Source: Phycobacter azelaicus
Lineage (GTDB): Bacteria; Pseudomonadota; Alphaproteobacteria; Rhodobacterales; Rhodobacteraceae
Direction of reading: 5' to 3'
NCBI RefSeq assembly: GCF_014884385.1
Contig: NZ_WKFH01000003.1
Location: 2,760,001-2,824,000 of the forward strand
Length of the DNA: 64,000 bases
Part shown: piece by piece, positions 37,983 to 47,424 of the stretch
How positions within the stretch are numbered: the first letter of the stretch is position 1
How the letters are laid out: each line of letters opens with the position of its first letter
Translations under genes and position numbers: made by a program
The notes under the pieces: model-generated
What the model was told of the DNA's origin: nothing
The model's database searches: none
What the model saw: the letters and a program-made list of their open reading frames with translations, nothing else

Positions 37983-39491
37983 ATGAATATCGGTCTTTGG
38001 CTGGCCCGCCGGGCGGCAGCGGACGGCGCGCGCCCCGCGCTGTTTCTGGGGCAGGATCTGGTGGCGAATTACCAGGATTTTCACGAGCGCGCCGCGCGAG
38101 TGGCAAGCTGGCTGATTGACAAGGGCATCCAGCCGGGAGACCGGGTTGCGATCTTCATGAAGAATTGCCCGGATTACCTGATCACGCTTTATGGCATCTG
38201 GTATGCCGGAGCCGCCGCGGTGCCGATCAATGCCAAGCTCCATGGGCGCGAGGCGGCCTATATCCTGACCGATTCCGGAGCGCGGCTGGTCTTTACATCA
38301 CCGGGGCTGGATGCGGCCTTGGCCGAGGCAGAGGTGGCGGTTGAGGGTGTCGATCTCTCAAGCGATACCTATGCGGCGGCTATGGCAACGGCTCCGATCA
38401 CCGAGCCGCTGCGCCGAGCGCCAGAGGATCTGGCCTGGCTGTTCTACACCTCTGGCACCACCGGCAGGCCCAAGGGCGTGATGATCACACACCGGATGCT
38501 GGTTGCGGTGTCGCTTGCCTATTTCACGGATGTGGACCAGGCCACCGGTGAAGACCAGATCCTCTATGCCGCGCCGATGAGCCATGGCGCGGGCCTTTAC
38601 AACATGCTGCATGTGTTGGTGGGGGCGGCGCATGTCTGCCCTGCCTCTGGCGGCTTTGACGAGGCAGAGATTTTCGATCTGGCGGAGCATTTTGGCCGAG
38701 TGCAGATGTTTGCCGCTCCCACCATGGTGACGCGGATGACCTCCGTTGCGAAACAGACCGGGCGCACGGGCCGGGGCCTGCGCACCGTGGTCTATGCCGG
38801 TGGGCCGATGTATCTGGCGGACATCATCGACGCGGTGGATCACTTCGGCCCCATCTTCGTGCAGATCTACGGGCAGGGGGAATGCCCGATGGGGATCACC
38901 GCCCTGCCGCGTCACGATGTGATCGACCGCACGCATCCTGACTGGCGGGCGCGCCTTGCCGGCGTGGGCCGCGCCCAAAGCCCGGTGGAGGTGCAGATCG
39001 GCACGCCGGAGGGCGAGTTCCTGCCGCCGGGCAGCATCGGAGAGATCATGGTGCGCGGCGATGCGGTGATGCCGGGCTATTGGAACAACCCCAAGGCCAG
39101 CGCCGAGACGCTGAAGGACGGCTGGCTGATGACCGGCGACATGGGGGTGATGGACGCAGCGGGCTATCTGACGCTTCAGGATCGCTCCAAGGATATGATC
39201 ATCACCGGCGGCTCCAACGTCTACCCCCGCGAGGTGGAGGAGGTGCTTTTGATGCATCCGGGTGTGCAGGAGGTTTCCGTCGTGGGGCGCAAGCATGCCG
39301 ACTGGGGCGAAGAGGTGGTGGCCTTCATTGTCGGAGATGCATCAAGCGCCGAGCTGGACACGCTCTGCAACGATCAGATCGCGCGGTTCAAACGGCCGAA
39401 GGCCTATATCTCAGTGCCCGATCTGCCCAAGAACAACTACGGCAAGGTCCTGAAGACCGAGCTGCGCAAGAGGCTGGAGGAAAAACGATGA
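37983..39491 (+). CDS. Fatty-acid/carboxylic acid-CoA ligase (AMP-forming)
   Basis: 502-residue ANL-superfamily enzyme activating a carboxylic acid through an acyl-adenylate. Motifs: LFYTSGTTGRPKGVM (P-loop), IYGQGECPMG (A5-like), GWLMTGDMGVMDAAGYL, and the C-terminal catalytic lysine in NNYGKVLKTELR. The ATG at 37983 has GGAGG six bases upstream; ATG 37977 touches it. The stop overlaps the next start as ATGA. With 3-hydroxybutyrate dehydrogenase it may serve hydroxy- or short-chain acid use, but chain length is unknown. Confidence 0.9.
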   Translation: MNIGLWLARRAAADGARPALFLGQDLVANYQDFHERAARVASWLIDKGIQPGDRVAIFMKNCPDYLITLYGIWYAGAAAVPINAKLHGREAAYILTDSGARLVFTSPGLDAALAEAEVAVEGVDLSSDTYAAAMATAPITEPLRRAPEDLAWLFYTSGTTGRPKGVMITHRMLVAVSLAYFTDVDQATGEDQILYAAPMSHGAGLYNMLHVLVGAAHVCPASGGFDEAEIFDLAEHFGRVQMFAAPTMVTRMTSVAKQTGRTGRGLRTVVYAGGPMYLADIIDAVDHFGPIFVQIYGQGECPMGITALPRHDVIDRTHPDWRARLAGVGRAQSPVEVQIGTPEGEFLPPGSIGEIMVRGDAVMPGYWNNPKASAETLKDGWLMTGDMGVMDAAGYLTLQDRSKDMIITGGSNVYPREVEEVLLMHPGVQEVSVVGRKHADWGEEVVAFIVGDASSAELDTLCNDQIARFKRPKAYISVPDLPKNNYGKVLKTELRKRLEEKR

Positions 39492-40291
39492 CGGATCTGA
39501 ATGGAAAGACGGCGCTGGTGACAGGATCGGTGCAGGGCATTGGCCTTGCCATCGCAAGGGAACTGGCTGCGGCAGGTGCGCGTATCGCCGTGCATGGCAT
39601 CGCGGATGCTGAAACGGCAGAGGCGGCAGTTCGGACATTGCAGCAGGCTGGTTCGCCCGAGGCGCGGTTCTTTGCCGGAGATCTGAGCAACCCGGCAGAG
39701 ATCGACGGGCTGATGGAGGCCGTGGGCGCCTGGGGCGAGGCCGATATCGTAGTGAATAATGCAGGCATTCAGAAGACCGCGCCTTTGGCGGAGATGCCGG
39801 GGGAGACCTGGGATGCGATCTTGGCGGTGAACCTCTCAGCAGCCTTTCACATCATGCAGGCGGCCCTGCCGGGGATGGCATCACGCGGCTATGGCCGGGT
39901 GATCAATATCGCCTCGGTCCACGGGCTGGTGGCAAGCAAGGACAAGGCACCCTATGTGGCGGCGAAATTCGGCCTTGTTGGGCTCAGCCGTGTTGCGGCG
40001 CTGGAATATGCCAGTCAGGGGGACCGCAGCACGGGCGGCATTACCGTGAACTGCATCTGCCCGGGTTGGACCGAAACCGCAATCATCGAACCGCAGGTGG
40101 CGGCGCGGGCGGCGCAGATGGGCGGGGACCGGGCGGCGGGTATTGCTGATCTGCTCAGCGAGAAACAGCCCAGCCAGCGTCTGTCGGATCCTTCGGAAAT
40201 TGGCGCATTGGCGCTGTGGCTATGCGCGCCGGTGGCCCATAACGTCACCGGAACCGCAATTCCCGTGGATGGAGGCTGGACCGCGCAGTAA
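39488..40291 (+). CDS. bdhA: 3-Hydroxybutyrate dehydrogenase (SDR)
   Basis: 267-residue short-chain dehydrogenase interconverting 3-hydroxybutyrate and acetoacetate with NAD. Cofactor motif TALVTGSVQGIGLAIA, NNAG, active-site S and YxxxK in VHGLVASKDKAPYVAAKFG, and the hydroxybutyrate-dehydrogenase-typical CICPGWTETAII, ADLLSEKQPSQRL and VDGGWTAQ end. ATGA overlap with the ligase gene; a much longer open frame upstream is a shadow of the ligase. Fits use of poly-3-hydroxybutyrate breakdown products. Confidence 0.92.
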   Translation: MTDLNGKTALVTGSVQGIGLAIARELAAAGARIAVHGIADAETAEAAVRTLQQAGSPEARFFAGDLSNPAEIDGLMEAVGAWGEADIVVNNAGIQKTAPLAEMPGETWDAILAVNLSAAFHIMQAALPGMASRGYGRVINIASVHGLVASKDKAPYVAAKFGLVGLSRVAALEYASQGDRSTGGITVNCICPGWTETAIIEPQVAARAAQMGGDRAAGIADLLSEKQPSQRLSDPSEIGALALWLCAPVAHNVTGTAIPVDGGWTAQ

Positions 40292-40296
40292 GTGGT

Positions 40297-40818
40297 TTAA
40301 CCCTGTCCGGGTTCCTGCGGGCGTTGCCCCATCATGGTGTCGATCAACAGACTCATCAATTCGGCCCGGTTGGCGCTGCCCGATTTGCGGTAGATCGCAT
40401 TGAGCTGCGCCTTCACCGTGCCCTCGGCACTGCCGCGCATCTGGGCGATCTCTCCCGTGGTAAGCCCCTTGATGAGGAAAGTCGCCACATCACGTTCGGC
40501 GGGTGTCAGGTTCCATGCGGTGAATTCTGCATCGATCACCTCCTGGATAGCGCCCTGGGCGCTGCGCAGGCTGTGTTCCAGGTGGGCCTTGCGCCGCAAC
40601 AGCCACATCAGGATGCGTCCCTCAACAACGATGGCGGCGATCAGGCCGAAGGTGGCGATGGCTTCGAGAAAGGCGTGGCGGCCCTCGGTTTCCATGGCGT
40701 CGGGCATCAGAATGTCCGCCACGATATCGCCTAGGAAGATCGCCGCACAGATGGACTGCACGACGATCAGTGCGATCAGCACAGTGGGTTTGGCCGGATC
40801 GGTTCGGGTACTGCTCAA
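40297..40818 (-). CDS. Membrane-anchored LuxR-type regulator
   Basis: 173-residue protein with two TM segments (TVLIALIVVQSICAAIFLGD; AFLEAIATFGLIAAIVVEG), a short coiled segment and a C-terminal LuxR HTH (LTPAERDVATFLIKGLTTGE, VKAQLNAIYRKSG). I chose TTG 40818 because it overlaps the cytochrome gene stop (TTGA) and gives a sensible N-terminus MLSSTRTDPAKP; the longer open frame is a shadow of the cytochrome gene. Last in the PepSY - cytochrome b operon, it could relay membrane redox state to DNA; targets unknown. Confidence 0.8.
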   Translation of the reverse strand: MSSTRTDPAKPTVLIALIVVQSICAAIFLGDIVADILMPDAMETEGRHAFLEAIATFGLIAAIVVEGRILMWLLRRKAHLEHSLRSAQGAIQEVIDAEFTAWNLTPAERDVATFLIKGLTTGEIAQMRGSAEGTVKAQLNAIYRKSGSANRAELMSLLIDTMMGQRPQEPGQG

Positions 40819-41357
40819 GACCGGGGCTCCGTATCGGGTGTCGGCATCTCCTTGTATCCCGTGATCATCGCACGGGCCAGATTGATCCGCGTACGGCGGC
40901 TTTCGAAAATGACCGCGCCCACGTGCAGCACCACAGAGATTTCGGCCCAGATGACCAGTGCCTCGTGCAGCTCTTCCGGCCATTCGGTACTCCAGAACAT
41001 GTCGGTGGTCATCAGATAGCCGCTCAATCCGATGCCGATGAGGCTAAGCAGCAGGTTGTAAATCATTAGCGCCCCGAGGGGGGAATGGCCCTTCTGGGCA
41101 TTGGTCCGTCCGGTGGCGATTTCGGTCAGCTGCTCTACCGCGCCCGATGGGCTTGGAGGAAAGCTGGCAAACCGCGCATATCGGGTGCCGAGCAACCCCC
41201 AGACCAGCCGGAGGACGACAAGTCCCAGAGCCACATAACCCAAGGTCTCGTGGAGTGACGCATCGGGATCGATGACTAGCGCGTTGAGGAAGAAGAGGAT
41301 GACAAGCGACCAATGAAACAGCCGCACTAGCGGATCCCAGACATAGTATTGTTGCAT
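40815..41357 (-). CDS. Cytochrome b561 / Ni-Fe hydrogenase b-type membrane cytochrome
   Basis: 180-residue four-helix diheme b-type cytochrome. Histidines suited to heme binding are in VRLFHWSLVILFF, DASLHETLGYVALG and LHEALVIWAEISVVLHVGAVI. Such proteins pass quinone or periplasmic electrons; no hydrogenase genes are near. GGAGCCTGCC precedes the ATG. 73 bases after the PepSY gene and overlapping the LuxR gene. Confidence 0.85.
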   Translation of the reverse strand: MQQYYVWDPLVRLFHWSLVILFFLNALVIDPDASLHETLGYVALGLVVLRLVWGLLGTRYARFASFPPSPSGAVEQLTEIATGRTNAQKGHSPLGALMIYNLLLSLIGIGLSGYLMTTDMFWSTEWPEELHEALVIWAEISVVLHVGAVIFESRRTRINLARAMITGYKEMPTPDTEPRS

Positions 41358-41430
41358 GGCAGGCTCCTCCAGTTGAGAAAATGGGGCAGGGCGGCCCGTG
41401 CTGCGCCTGCCTGATCGCGCGTCGATGGGA

Positions 41431-41679
41431 TCAGTCTTCCTTGATGCGGATGATCTCCATTTTGTCGTTCATGTAGATTTCCAGTTTCTTGCCGTCCTTG
41501 ATGGCGTAGGCCTCGTAAAGGCCGTCTTCCTTCTCGATCTTGCGCACCTCGTAGCCCTGTTCGGTGAGGGTGGAGCGGATCTCGGCTTTGACCTCGGCGC
41601 TGGGCTTGCCGTCGGAGGCAAAGGCGACGGTGGGAATCATGAGGGCCAGGACGAGGGCTTTAGCGGTACGTGCGAACAT
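41431..41679 (-). CDS. Small periplasmic PepSY-domain protein
   Basis: 82-residue secreted protein: signal peptide MFARTAKALVLALMIPTVAFA, then a single PepSY domain (EVKAEIRSTLTEQGYEVRKI, YEAYAIKDGKKLEIYMN). PepSY domains often inhibit or sense; single-domain versions are frequently found with b-type cytochromes and two-component systems. AGGAGACC lies before the ATG. First gene of the PepSY - cytochrome - LuxR operon; the 245 bases upstream hold its promoter region and the liv terminator. Confidence 0.85.
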   Translation of the reverse strand: MFARTAKALVLALMIPTVAFASDGKPSAEVKAEIRSTLTEQGYEVRKIEKEDGLYEAYAIKDGKKLEIYMNDKMEIIRIKED

Positions 41680-41841
41680 ATGCGGTCTCCTTTAGGGAAG
41701 GGGGACCGCGAAGGAGGCGGATCCCGTGTCGTCAACATCGGAGAGAAAGCAGCGGGTGCGAATAGGCGCGAAGGTGGACGGCACTCGGCTGCAAGCCGTT
41801 TATAACTCCGGTTTATGGGTGGCCGGGCTTTAACGCGCATG

Positions 41842-41874
41842 AAAAAAAGGGCCGCCTCATTCAAAGACGGCCCT
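41842..41874 (-). terminator. Terminator of the liv operon
   Basis: On the minus strand arms AGGGCCG / CGGCCCT with a 13-base loop are followed by TTTTTTC, 50 bases after the livF stop. Confidence 0.85.
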
Positions 41875-41924
41875 CGAGGGGTCCGCACCAGCCAGAAGGC
41901 CAGGGCGACGGGGATATAAAGGTG

Positions 41925-42680
41925 TCAGATAGCCAGGTATTCGGCGCGAAGATCGGCGTTTTCCAGAACCTCCGATGCGGTGCCATCAAATACGATTCCG
42001 CCGGTATCCAGGATCACCGCCCGATCGGCGAGTTCCAGCGCGCGCACGGCATTCTGTTCCACCAGGATCGTGGTCATACCCTGTTCCTTGATGTGGATGA
42101 GGGTCTTTTCAATCTCATCCACGATCACCGGTGCTAGACCTTCGTAGGGTTCGTCCAGCAAAAGCACCTTGATGTCACGGGCCAGCGCGCGGGCAATGGC
42201 AAGCATTTGCTGCTCACCGCCCGAAAGGGTTACGCCCTCTTGCTTGCGCCGTTCGCCAAGGCGGGGGAATAGGTCATACAGGCGCTCGATCGACCAGCCG
42301 ATGGGCGGGGCGATCTGGGCCAGCTGCAGGTTCTCCTCAACCGTGAGGCCGGGTATGATGCGGCGATCCTCTGGAACCAAGCCCAGACCGGCGGTTGCAG
42401 CTTCGTGGCTGGACATCAGGTGCAGGGGCTGGTGATCGAGCCAGATCTCGCCCTGGGTGACCTGCGGATCCCCGATACGCGCGATCGAGCGCAGGGTCGA
42501 GGTTTTGCCCGCACCATTGCGGCCCAGCAGGGCGAGGATCTCGCCTTCGTGGACGTTGAAGTTGATGCCCTGCACGATGTAACTCTCGCCATAGTAGGCA
42601 TGCATGTCCCAGACCGACAGGAAGGCCGGAGCCGTGGTAGCCTGGTTGGCGTTCTTGGAGAAATCCGGTTTGACGTTCAT
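41925..42680 (-). CDS. livF: Branched-chain amino acid-type ABC transporter ATPase LivF
   Basis: 251-residue ATPase of the HAAT importer family. Walker A LLGRNGAGKTSTLRS, signature TLSGGEQQMLAIARAL, Walker B VLLLDEPYEGLAP and switch histidine region follow normal order. About ten extra residues at the N-terminus. Last gene of livK-H-M-G-F, 12 bases from livG. Confidence 0.95.
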   Translation of the reverse strand: MNVKPDFSKNANQATTAPAFLSVWDMHAYYGESYIVQGINFNVHEGEILALLGRNGAGKTSTLRSIARIGDPQVTQGEIWLDHQPLHLMSSHEAATAGLGLVPEDRRIIPGLTVEENLQLAQIAPPIGWSIERLYDLFPRLGERRKQEGVTLSGGEQQMLAIARALARDIKVLLLDEPYEGLAPVIVDEIEKTLIHIKEQGMTTILVEQNAVRALELADRAVILDTGGIVFDGTASEVLENADLRAEYLAI

Positions 42681-42692
42681 CTGTCTCTCTCC

Positions 42693-43448
42693 TTATGCGC
42701 TTTCGCCCAGATACGCTTCGCGCACCTTGGGATTGCCGCGGATGTTTTCCGGATCGTCCTCGACCAGAGGGGTACCCTGGGCCAGAACGGTGATCCGGTT
42801 GGCAAGGCTGAACACCACGTGCATGTCGTGTTCGATGATGGCGATGGTGATATCGCGCTCGTCCGAGATCTGTTTCAGCAGATCGATGGTATTGTTGGTA
42901 TCGGCCCGCGCCATGCCGGCGGTGGGTTCGTCCAACAGCAACAGGCGCGGCTCCTGGGACAGGCACATGCCGATCTCAAGGCGCCGCTTGTCACCGCGCG
43001 ACATGGCGGCGGCATGCATGTGCCGCTTGTCCGCCATGTTCATCTCAACCAGCATCTGTTCGGCCTTTTCCAGCACATCCTTCTGCTCCGAGATTGAGCG
43101 AATGGCGTTCAGCTCAAACGCGCCGTCCCGTTTCGCAAAGCAGGGGATCAGCATGTTTTCCATCACCGTCAGATCGCCAAAGATCTCTGGTGTTTGGAAC
43201 ACGCGGGAGATGCCCATCTGGTTGATTTCATAAGGCGCACGCCCCAGCACGGACTGACCGTCGAACATCACTGACCCGGTGTCCGGGATCAGCTTGCCGA
43301 CGAGGCAGTTCAAGAGGGTGGATTTGCCCGCCCCGTTCGGCCCGATAATGGCGTGAACGGAGTTTTCCTTGACGCTGAGGTTCACTTCCGACAGGGCCTG
43401 AAGGCCGCCGAACCGCTTACCTACGTTTTTGACTTCGAGGATACCCAT
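42693..43448 (-). CDS. livG: Branched-chain amino acid-type ABC transporter ATPase LivG
   Basis: 251-residue ATPase pairing with LivF. Walker A GPNGAGKSTLLNC, Walker B RLLLLDEPTAGMARADTNN; the signature reads AAMSRGDKRRLEIG instead of LSGGQ, a form common in LivG. The long insert after the Q-loop (FQTPEIFGDLTVMENMLIP) is LivG-typical. 12 bases downstream of livM. Confidence 0.94.
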   Translation of the reverse strand: MGILEVKNVGKRFGGLQALSEVNLSVKENSVHAIIGPNGAGKSTLLNCLVGKLIPDTGSVMFDGQSVLGRAPYEINQMGISRVFQTPEIFGDLTVMENMLIPCFAKRDGAFELNAIRSISEQKDVLEKAEQMLVEMNMADKRHMHAAAMSRGDKRRLEIGMCLSQEPRLLLLDEPTAGMARADTNNTIDLLKQISDERDITIAIIEHDMHVVFSLANRITVLAQGTPLVEDDPENIRGNPKVREAYLGESA

Positions 43449-43460
43449 TGGTCAGTCTCC

Positions 43461-44663
43461 TTATTCCGCAGGTTCGGTTTTGCCGTCGGCAGAGGTCTTG
43501 CCGGACTTGCGACCCTTGATCCAGGCCGCGATGCGTTGACCACCTTCGACCAGGCCACCGGGCAGGAAGATCACAACCATCATGAACAGAATGCCAAGCG
43601 TCAGATGCCAGCCTTTGCCGATGAACGGGTAAAGGATCGCCACGATGAAGTCCTCAAGCCCGTCGGGCAGGAAGGCGAACCATTCGTGCAGAATGGTGGC
43701 ATTGATCTTCGAGAAGATGTTCTCGAAATACTTGATGAAGCCTGCGCCCAAGACGGGTCCGATCAGGGTGCCGGCACCGCCGAGGATGGTCATCAGGACG
43801 ACTTCACCGGATGCGGTCCACTGCATACGCTCGGCGCCTGCCAGCGGGTCCATCGAGGCCATCAGTCCACCGGCGAGGCCGGCATACATGCCCGAGATCA
43901 CAAAAGCCGCAAGTGTATAGGGGCGGGTGTTCAAACCGGTGTAGTTCATCCGCTGCTGGTTCGACTTCACAGCCCGCAGCATCATGCCAAAGGGCGAGCG
44001 GAAAATGCGGATGGCCAGGTAGAAAGAGGCGATCAGGACCAGCGCACTGAAGTAGTAGCCGACGTTGAAAGTAAAGGTCCAGCTGCCGATGGCCATGTCA
44101 AAGCTGTCGCGCATCTCAAGGCCAAAGAGGCCTGGCACCGGGATGTTGCCTTCCGGCGTCTGGCTTTGACCAAGGATCCGCGGATCGTCCAGCGCCAGTT
44201 GCAGGCCGGTTTCCCCGCCGGTGATGGGCGTCAGAACCGAATAGGCTAGGGCGAACATCATCTGCGCAAAGGCCAGCGTCAGGATCGAGAAGTAGATGCC
44301 CGAGCGACGCAGGCTGATGAAACCGATCAGCAGCGAGAACAGGCCAGCCACGATCACCGACAGGATGATGGCGGGGATGACGTTCATGCTCAGTAGTTTG
44401 AACATCCAGACCGCTGCATAGGAGCCGACCCCCAGAAAGGCCGCATGGCCGAAGGACAGGTAGCCGGTGAGGCCGAAGAGAATGTTGAAGCCGATGGCGA
44501 AGATTCCGAAGATCACGAAGCGCTGCATCAGGTCGGGGTAGCCCGCGTTGAACTGTGCCATGGCGCTATCGGCCGGGAACGGGTTCAGGATGAAGGGTGC
44601 GAACAGGGTCAGCACCGCCACCGTGATCAGCAGGGTAAGGTCGGATTTTTCCAGTTTACGCAT
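43461..44663 (-). CDS. livM: Branched-chain amino acid-type ABC transporter permease LivM
   Basis: 400-residue permease with about ten TM segments. Family elements: [38 protein letters not shown] and the ATPase-contact loop [18 protein letters not shown] hydrophilic loop of about 50 residues ([15 protein letters not shown]) lies mid-protein. Begins four bases after livH. Confidence 0.94.
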   Translation of the reverse strand: MRKLEKSDLTLLITVAVLTLFAPFILNPFPADSAMAQFNAGYPDLMQRFVIFGIFAIGFNILFGLTGYLSFGHAAFLGVGSYAAVWMFKLLSMNVIPAIILSVIVAGLFSLLIGFISLRRSGIYFSILTLAFAQMMFALAYSVLTPITGGETGLQLALDDPRILGQSQTPEGNIPVPGLFGLEMRDSFDMAIGSWTFTFNVGYYFSALVLIASFYLAIRIFRSPFGMMLRAVKSNQQRMNYTGLNTRPYTLAAFVISGMYAGLAGGLMASMDPLAGAERMQWTASGEVVLMTILGGAGTLIGPVLGAGFIKYFENIFSKINATILHEWFAFLPDGLEDFIVAILYPFIGKGWHLTLGILFMMVVIFLPGGLVEGGQRIAAWIKGRKSGKTSADGKTEPAE

Positions 44664-44667
44664 GGTC

Positions 44668-45699
44668 TTAGTCCTCCATCACGCCTTTACGGCCCATCAG
44701 GCCACGCGGACGGGTCAGCAGAATGATGATGGCGACCAGATAGATGATGACCTGGTTGATGCCGGGGATGATGTCGATGACTTCCCGCATGGAGGCAAAG
44801 CTTTCCAATACGCCCAGCAGGAAACCGGCGAGGACCGCTCCGGGCAAAGAGCCCATGCCGCCGACAACCACGACGACGAAGGACAGCACGAGGAAGTCCA
44901 TGCCCATATGGTAGTTGGGAGAGTTGATCGGCGTGTACATGACGCCCGCAAGACCCGCCACGGCGGCGGCGATGCCGAACATGATGGTGAAACGGCGGTC
45001 GATGTTGATGCCCAGAAGGCCCACGGTCTCGCGGTCTGCCATACCGGCCCGCACAACCATCCCGAAGGTGGTGAACTGCAGGAAGGCAAAGACGCCACCG
45101 ATGATCACGGCTGCAAAGGCGAAGTAGATGATCCGCCAGTAGGGGTAGATGATGACATTGGGATCAAAGCCGATCATCGCACCGAAATCGAGCGAGCCCT
45201 TAAAGGCCTCGGGTGCCGGGGTCGGGATCGGGTTTGCACCGTAGAAGTATTTGATCACTTCCTGCAGGACGATCGCGAGGCCAAAGGTCACCAGGATCTG
45301 GTCCGCATGCGGGCGCTTGTAGAAGTGCTTGATCAGCCCGCGTTCCATGATGACCCCGACCAGGATCATGATCGGGATCGCAAACAGCACCGACAGCGGC
45401 ACGGCCCAGTCCATGATGGCATCGCCCGCAGACACTCCGAAGATGTCGTGCACATAAGGCACCTCTACCTTCAGCGGGTTGCCGAGAAAGTCTTTCTGGG
45501 TTTCGTCGATGATCGTGTGGCTCAGTGTCAGGATACGGCTCAGCGTCACTGCACAGAAGGCACCGATCATGAACAGGGCGCCATGGGCGAAGTTCACAAC
45601 GCCCAATGTGCCGAAGATAAGTGTAAGCCCCAGCGCAATCAGCGCATAGGCCGAGCCCTTGTCGAGCCCGTTCAGGATTTGAAGGATTATGGCGTCCAT
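44668..45699 (-). CDS. livH: Branched-chain amino acid-type ABC transporter permease LivH
   Basis: 343-residue permease. [23 protein letters not shown] is the family's opening; the ATPase-contact loop [20 protein letters not shown] and [20 protein letters not shown] follow. The start at 45699 ([12 protein letters not shown]) is preceded by AAGGGTGGGA. Separated by 144 bases with strong hairpins from livK, as usual where the binding protein is made in excess. Confidence 0.94.
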   Translation of the reverse strand: MDAIILQILNGLDKGSAYALIALGLTLIFGTLGVVNFAHGALFMIGAFCAVTLSRILTLSHTIIDETQKDFLGNPLKVEVPYVHDIFGVSAGDAIMDWAVPLSVLFAIPIMILVGVIMERGLIKHFYKRPHADQILVTFGLAIVLQEVIKYFYGANPIPTPAPEAFKGSLDFGAMIGFDPNVIIYPYWRIIYFAFAAVIIGGVFAFLQFTTFGMVVRAGMADRETVGLLGINIDRRFTIMFGIAAAVAGLAGVMYTPINSPNYHMGMDFLVLSFVVVVVGGMGSLPGAVLAGFLLGVLESFASMREVIDIIPGINQVIIYLVAIIILLTRPRGLMGRKGVMED

Positions 45700-45777
45700 T
45701 GTCCCACCCTTGGAAAGTGTGAGTGCATAAAGCGAAAAGCCCGTGAAAAGGGCGTCTTTGGGGGAAGTGGTCAAAGA

Positions 45778-45812
45778 GGGCGGGGGCCGTCATAAATGAG
45801 AGCCCGCCGCCC
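45778..45812 (-). terminator. Strong hairpin between livK and livH
   Basis: GC arms GGGCGG... / ...CCGCCC around an AT-rich loop, 31 bases past the livK stop; a smaller GCCC / GGGC stem followed by TTTTC (45736-45753) comes next. Likely attenuates transcription or protects livK mRNA. Confidence 0.55.
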
Positions 45813-45843
45813 GTTTGTTCACGTTCAGATCAAGGCGCGGATC

Positions 45844-47190
45844 TTAGGCGCCGTTGTTGCAGGTGCCGAGCGCACCGCCCTGGAACTGCGGGTGGTTCGG
45901 ATCATAGGTGACCTGGGCCGCCGGGGTGACTTCCACGATCTCCAGAAGGTCGAATTCGGAGGTTGGGTTTTCCTTACCCTTCACAACAAGCACGTCCTTG
46001 AAGCACTGGTGGTCGGCGCCACGATAGAGCGTCTTGCCGTTGCCCAGACCGTCGAACTCGAAGTCTTCCAGCGCTTCGGCAACCGCGCAGGGCGCGAAGG
46101 AGCCGGCACGCTCGACGGCGTCCGCATAGAGCATGGTCTGCACATAGCAGGTGTGCGCGGCCTGGCTCGGCGGGAAGCCGTATTTGGTGCCAAAGGAACG
46201 CACGAAGGCCTTGGAGCCTTCATCCTGCAGCGACCAGTGCCAGTTGGTGGAGCCGAAGATGCCCTTCACGTTGGCGCCCGCACCCTTTGCCATCAGGCGG
46301 GAATAGAGCGGAACGATGATCTGGAAGTCCTTGCCGTTGACCTGCTTGTCGCGCAGGCCGAACTGAACCGCGTTGGTCAGCGAGTTCACCATGTTGCCGC
46401 CGTAGTGGTTCAGAACCAGCGTGTCGGCGCCGGACTGCAGCACCGGAGCGATATAGGACGAGAAATCGGTCTGCGTCAGCGGGGTTTTCACTGCTGCGAC
46501 GGTCTCCCAGCCCATGGCTTCGGTCGAGGATTTCACCGCTTCCTCGGTGGTGTAACCCCAGTTGTAGTCCGCAGTCAGGTGATAGGCCTTGCGGTCTGCG
46601 CCATAGGCATTTTTCAGCACCGGTGCCAGCGCAGCGCCGGACATGTAGGAGTTGAAGAAATGACGGAACCCGTTGGCGCGCTTGTCCTTGCCGGTGGTGT
46701 CGTTGGAGTGGGTCAGACCCGCCATGAAGATCACGCCTGCTTCTTGGCAGAGCGCCTGCACTGCCACGGCCACGCCGGAGGATGAACCGCCGGTGATCAT
46801 GATGGCGCCATCTTTTTCGATCATCGACTTGGCCGATGCGCGGGCGGCGTCAGATTTGGTCTGCGTGTCGCCGGTGACGTATTTGACTTCCTTGCCCAGG
46901 ATGCCGTTGCCTTTCAGCGCCTTGGAGCTGAAGGTGTTCATCATGCCGCCGTCGCCGCCGCCGTTGAGGTGCTCAACTGCCAGCTGATAGGCGCGCAGCT
47001 CGTCGGCACCTTCGTCGGCATAGGGGCCGGTCTGCGGTACGTTGAAGCCGAGGGTCACGGTGCTGCCGGTCGGCTCGTTTGTATATGCATGTGCGCTCTG
47101 CGCGGTGAAGATCGTGGGCAATGCCACGCCGGCACCCATCAGCGCACCAGATTTCAGTACCCCGCGACGCGAGACATCAGATTTGGACAT
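45844..47190 (-). CDS. livK: ABC transporter substrate-binding protein, LivK family, Tat-exported
   Basis: 448-residue periplasmic binding protein of the branched-chain amino acid/amide family. N-terminus SKSDVSRRGVLKSGALMG is a Tat signal ending AHA, less usual than Sec for this family. VTLGFNVPQTGPYADEGADE, MITGGSSSGVAVAVQALCQE and VLNHYGGNMVNS follow the type I fold. GGGAGG precedes the ATG. True substrate could be an amino acid, amide or urea-like compound. First gene of the operon. Confidence 0.9.
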   Translation of the reverse strand: MSKSDVSRRGVLKSGALMGAGVALPTIFTAQSAHAYTNEPTGSTVTLGFNVPQTGPYADEGADELRAYQLAVEHLNGGGDGGMMNTFSSKALKGNGILGKEVKYVTGDTQTKSDAARASAKSMIEKDGAIMITGGSSSGVAVAVQALCQEAGVIFMAGLTHSNDTTGKDKRANGFRHFFNSYMSGAALAPVLKNAYGADRKAYHLTADYNWGYTTEEAVKSSTEAMGWETVAAVKTPLTQTDFSSYIAPVLQSGADTLVLNHYGGNMVNSLTNAVQFGLRDKQVNGKDFQIIVPLYSRLMAKGAGANVKGIFGSTNWHWSLQDEGSKAFVRSFGTKYGFPPSQAAHTCYVQTMLYADAVERAGSFAPCAVAEALEDFEFDGLGNGKTLYRGADHQCFKDVLVVKGKENPTSEFDLLEIVEVTPAAQVTYDPNHPQFQGGALGTCNNGA

Positions 47191-47424
47191 GTAATCCTCC
47201 CTTAAGATTTTAACGCCAGGCAGCTCCTCACTTCCGCTCGGCGTTGGCACGGTTCTCGTGCAAAATCAGTATGAGGGCTGCTTGTAAAAACGCGCAATAA
47301 ATCCTTTGTAATTCAGGCTTATTGTGTAAATAAATGAACAGTATTCCGTGGTGTTCTGTAAATTTTTTTATGCCGCACTGCGGAAAGTGGTTGAAATAGC
47401 GCCCTTTTGGGGCAGAGGCCTGCA
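47191..47424. promoter_or_regulatory. AT-rich divergent control region livK / XRE regulator
   Basis: 234 bases with AT-rich core (about 47280-47375) containing TTATT-N5-AATAA (47319-47333) and a T7 run. No gene seen. It must hold the promoters of the liv operon and the regulator gene; I could not define single sites. Confidence 0.5.

Noticed and set aside
40815..41357. Hydrogenase cytochrome subunit
   Set aside because: No hydrogenase structural or maturation genes in the window; the b561-type fold alone does not support it.
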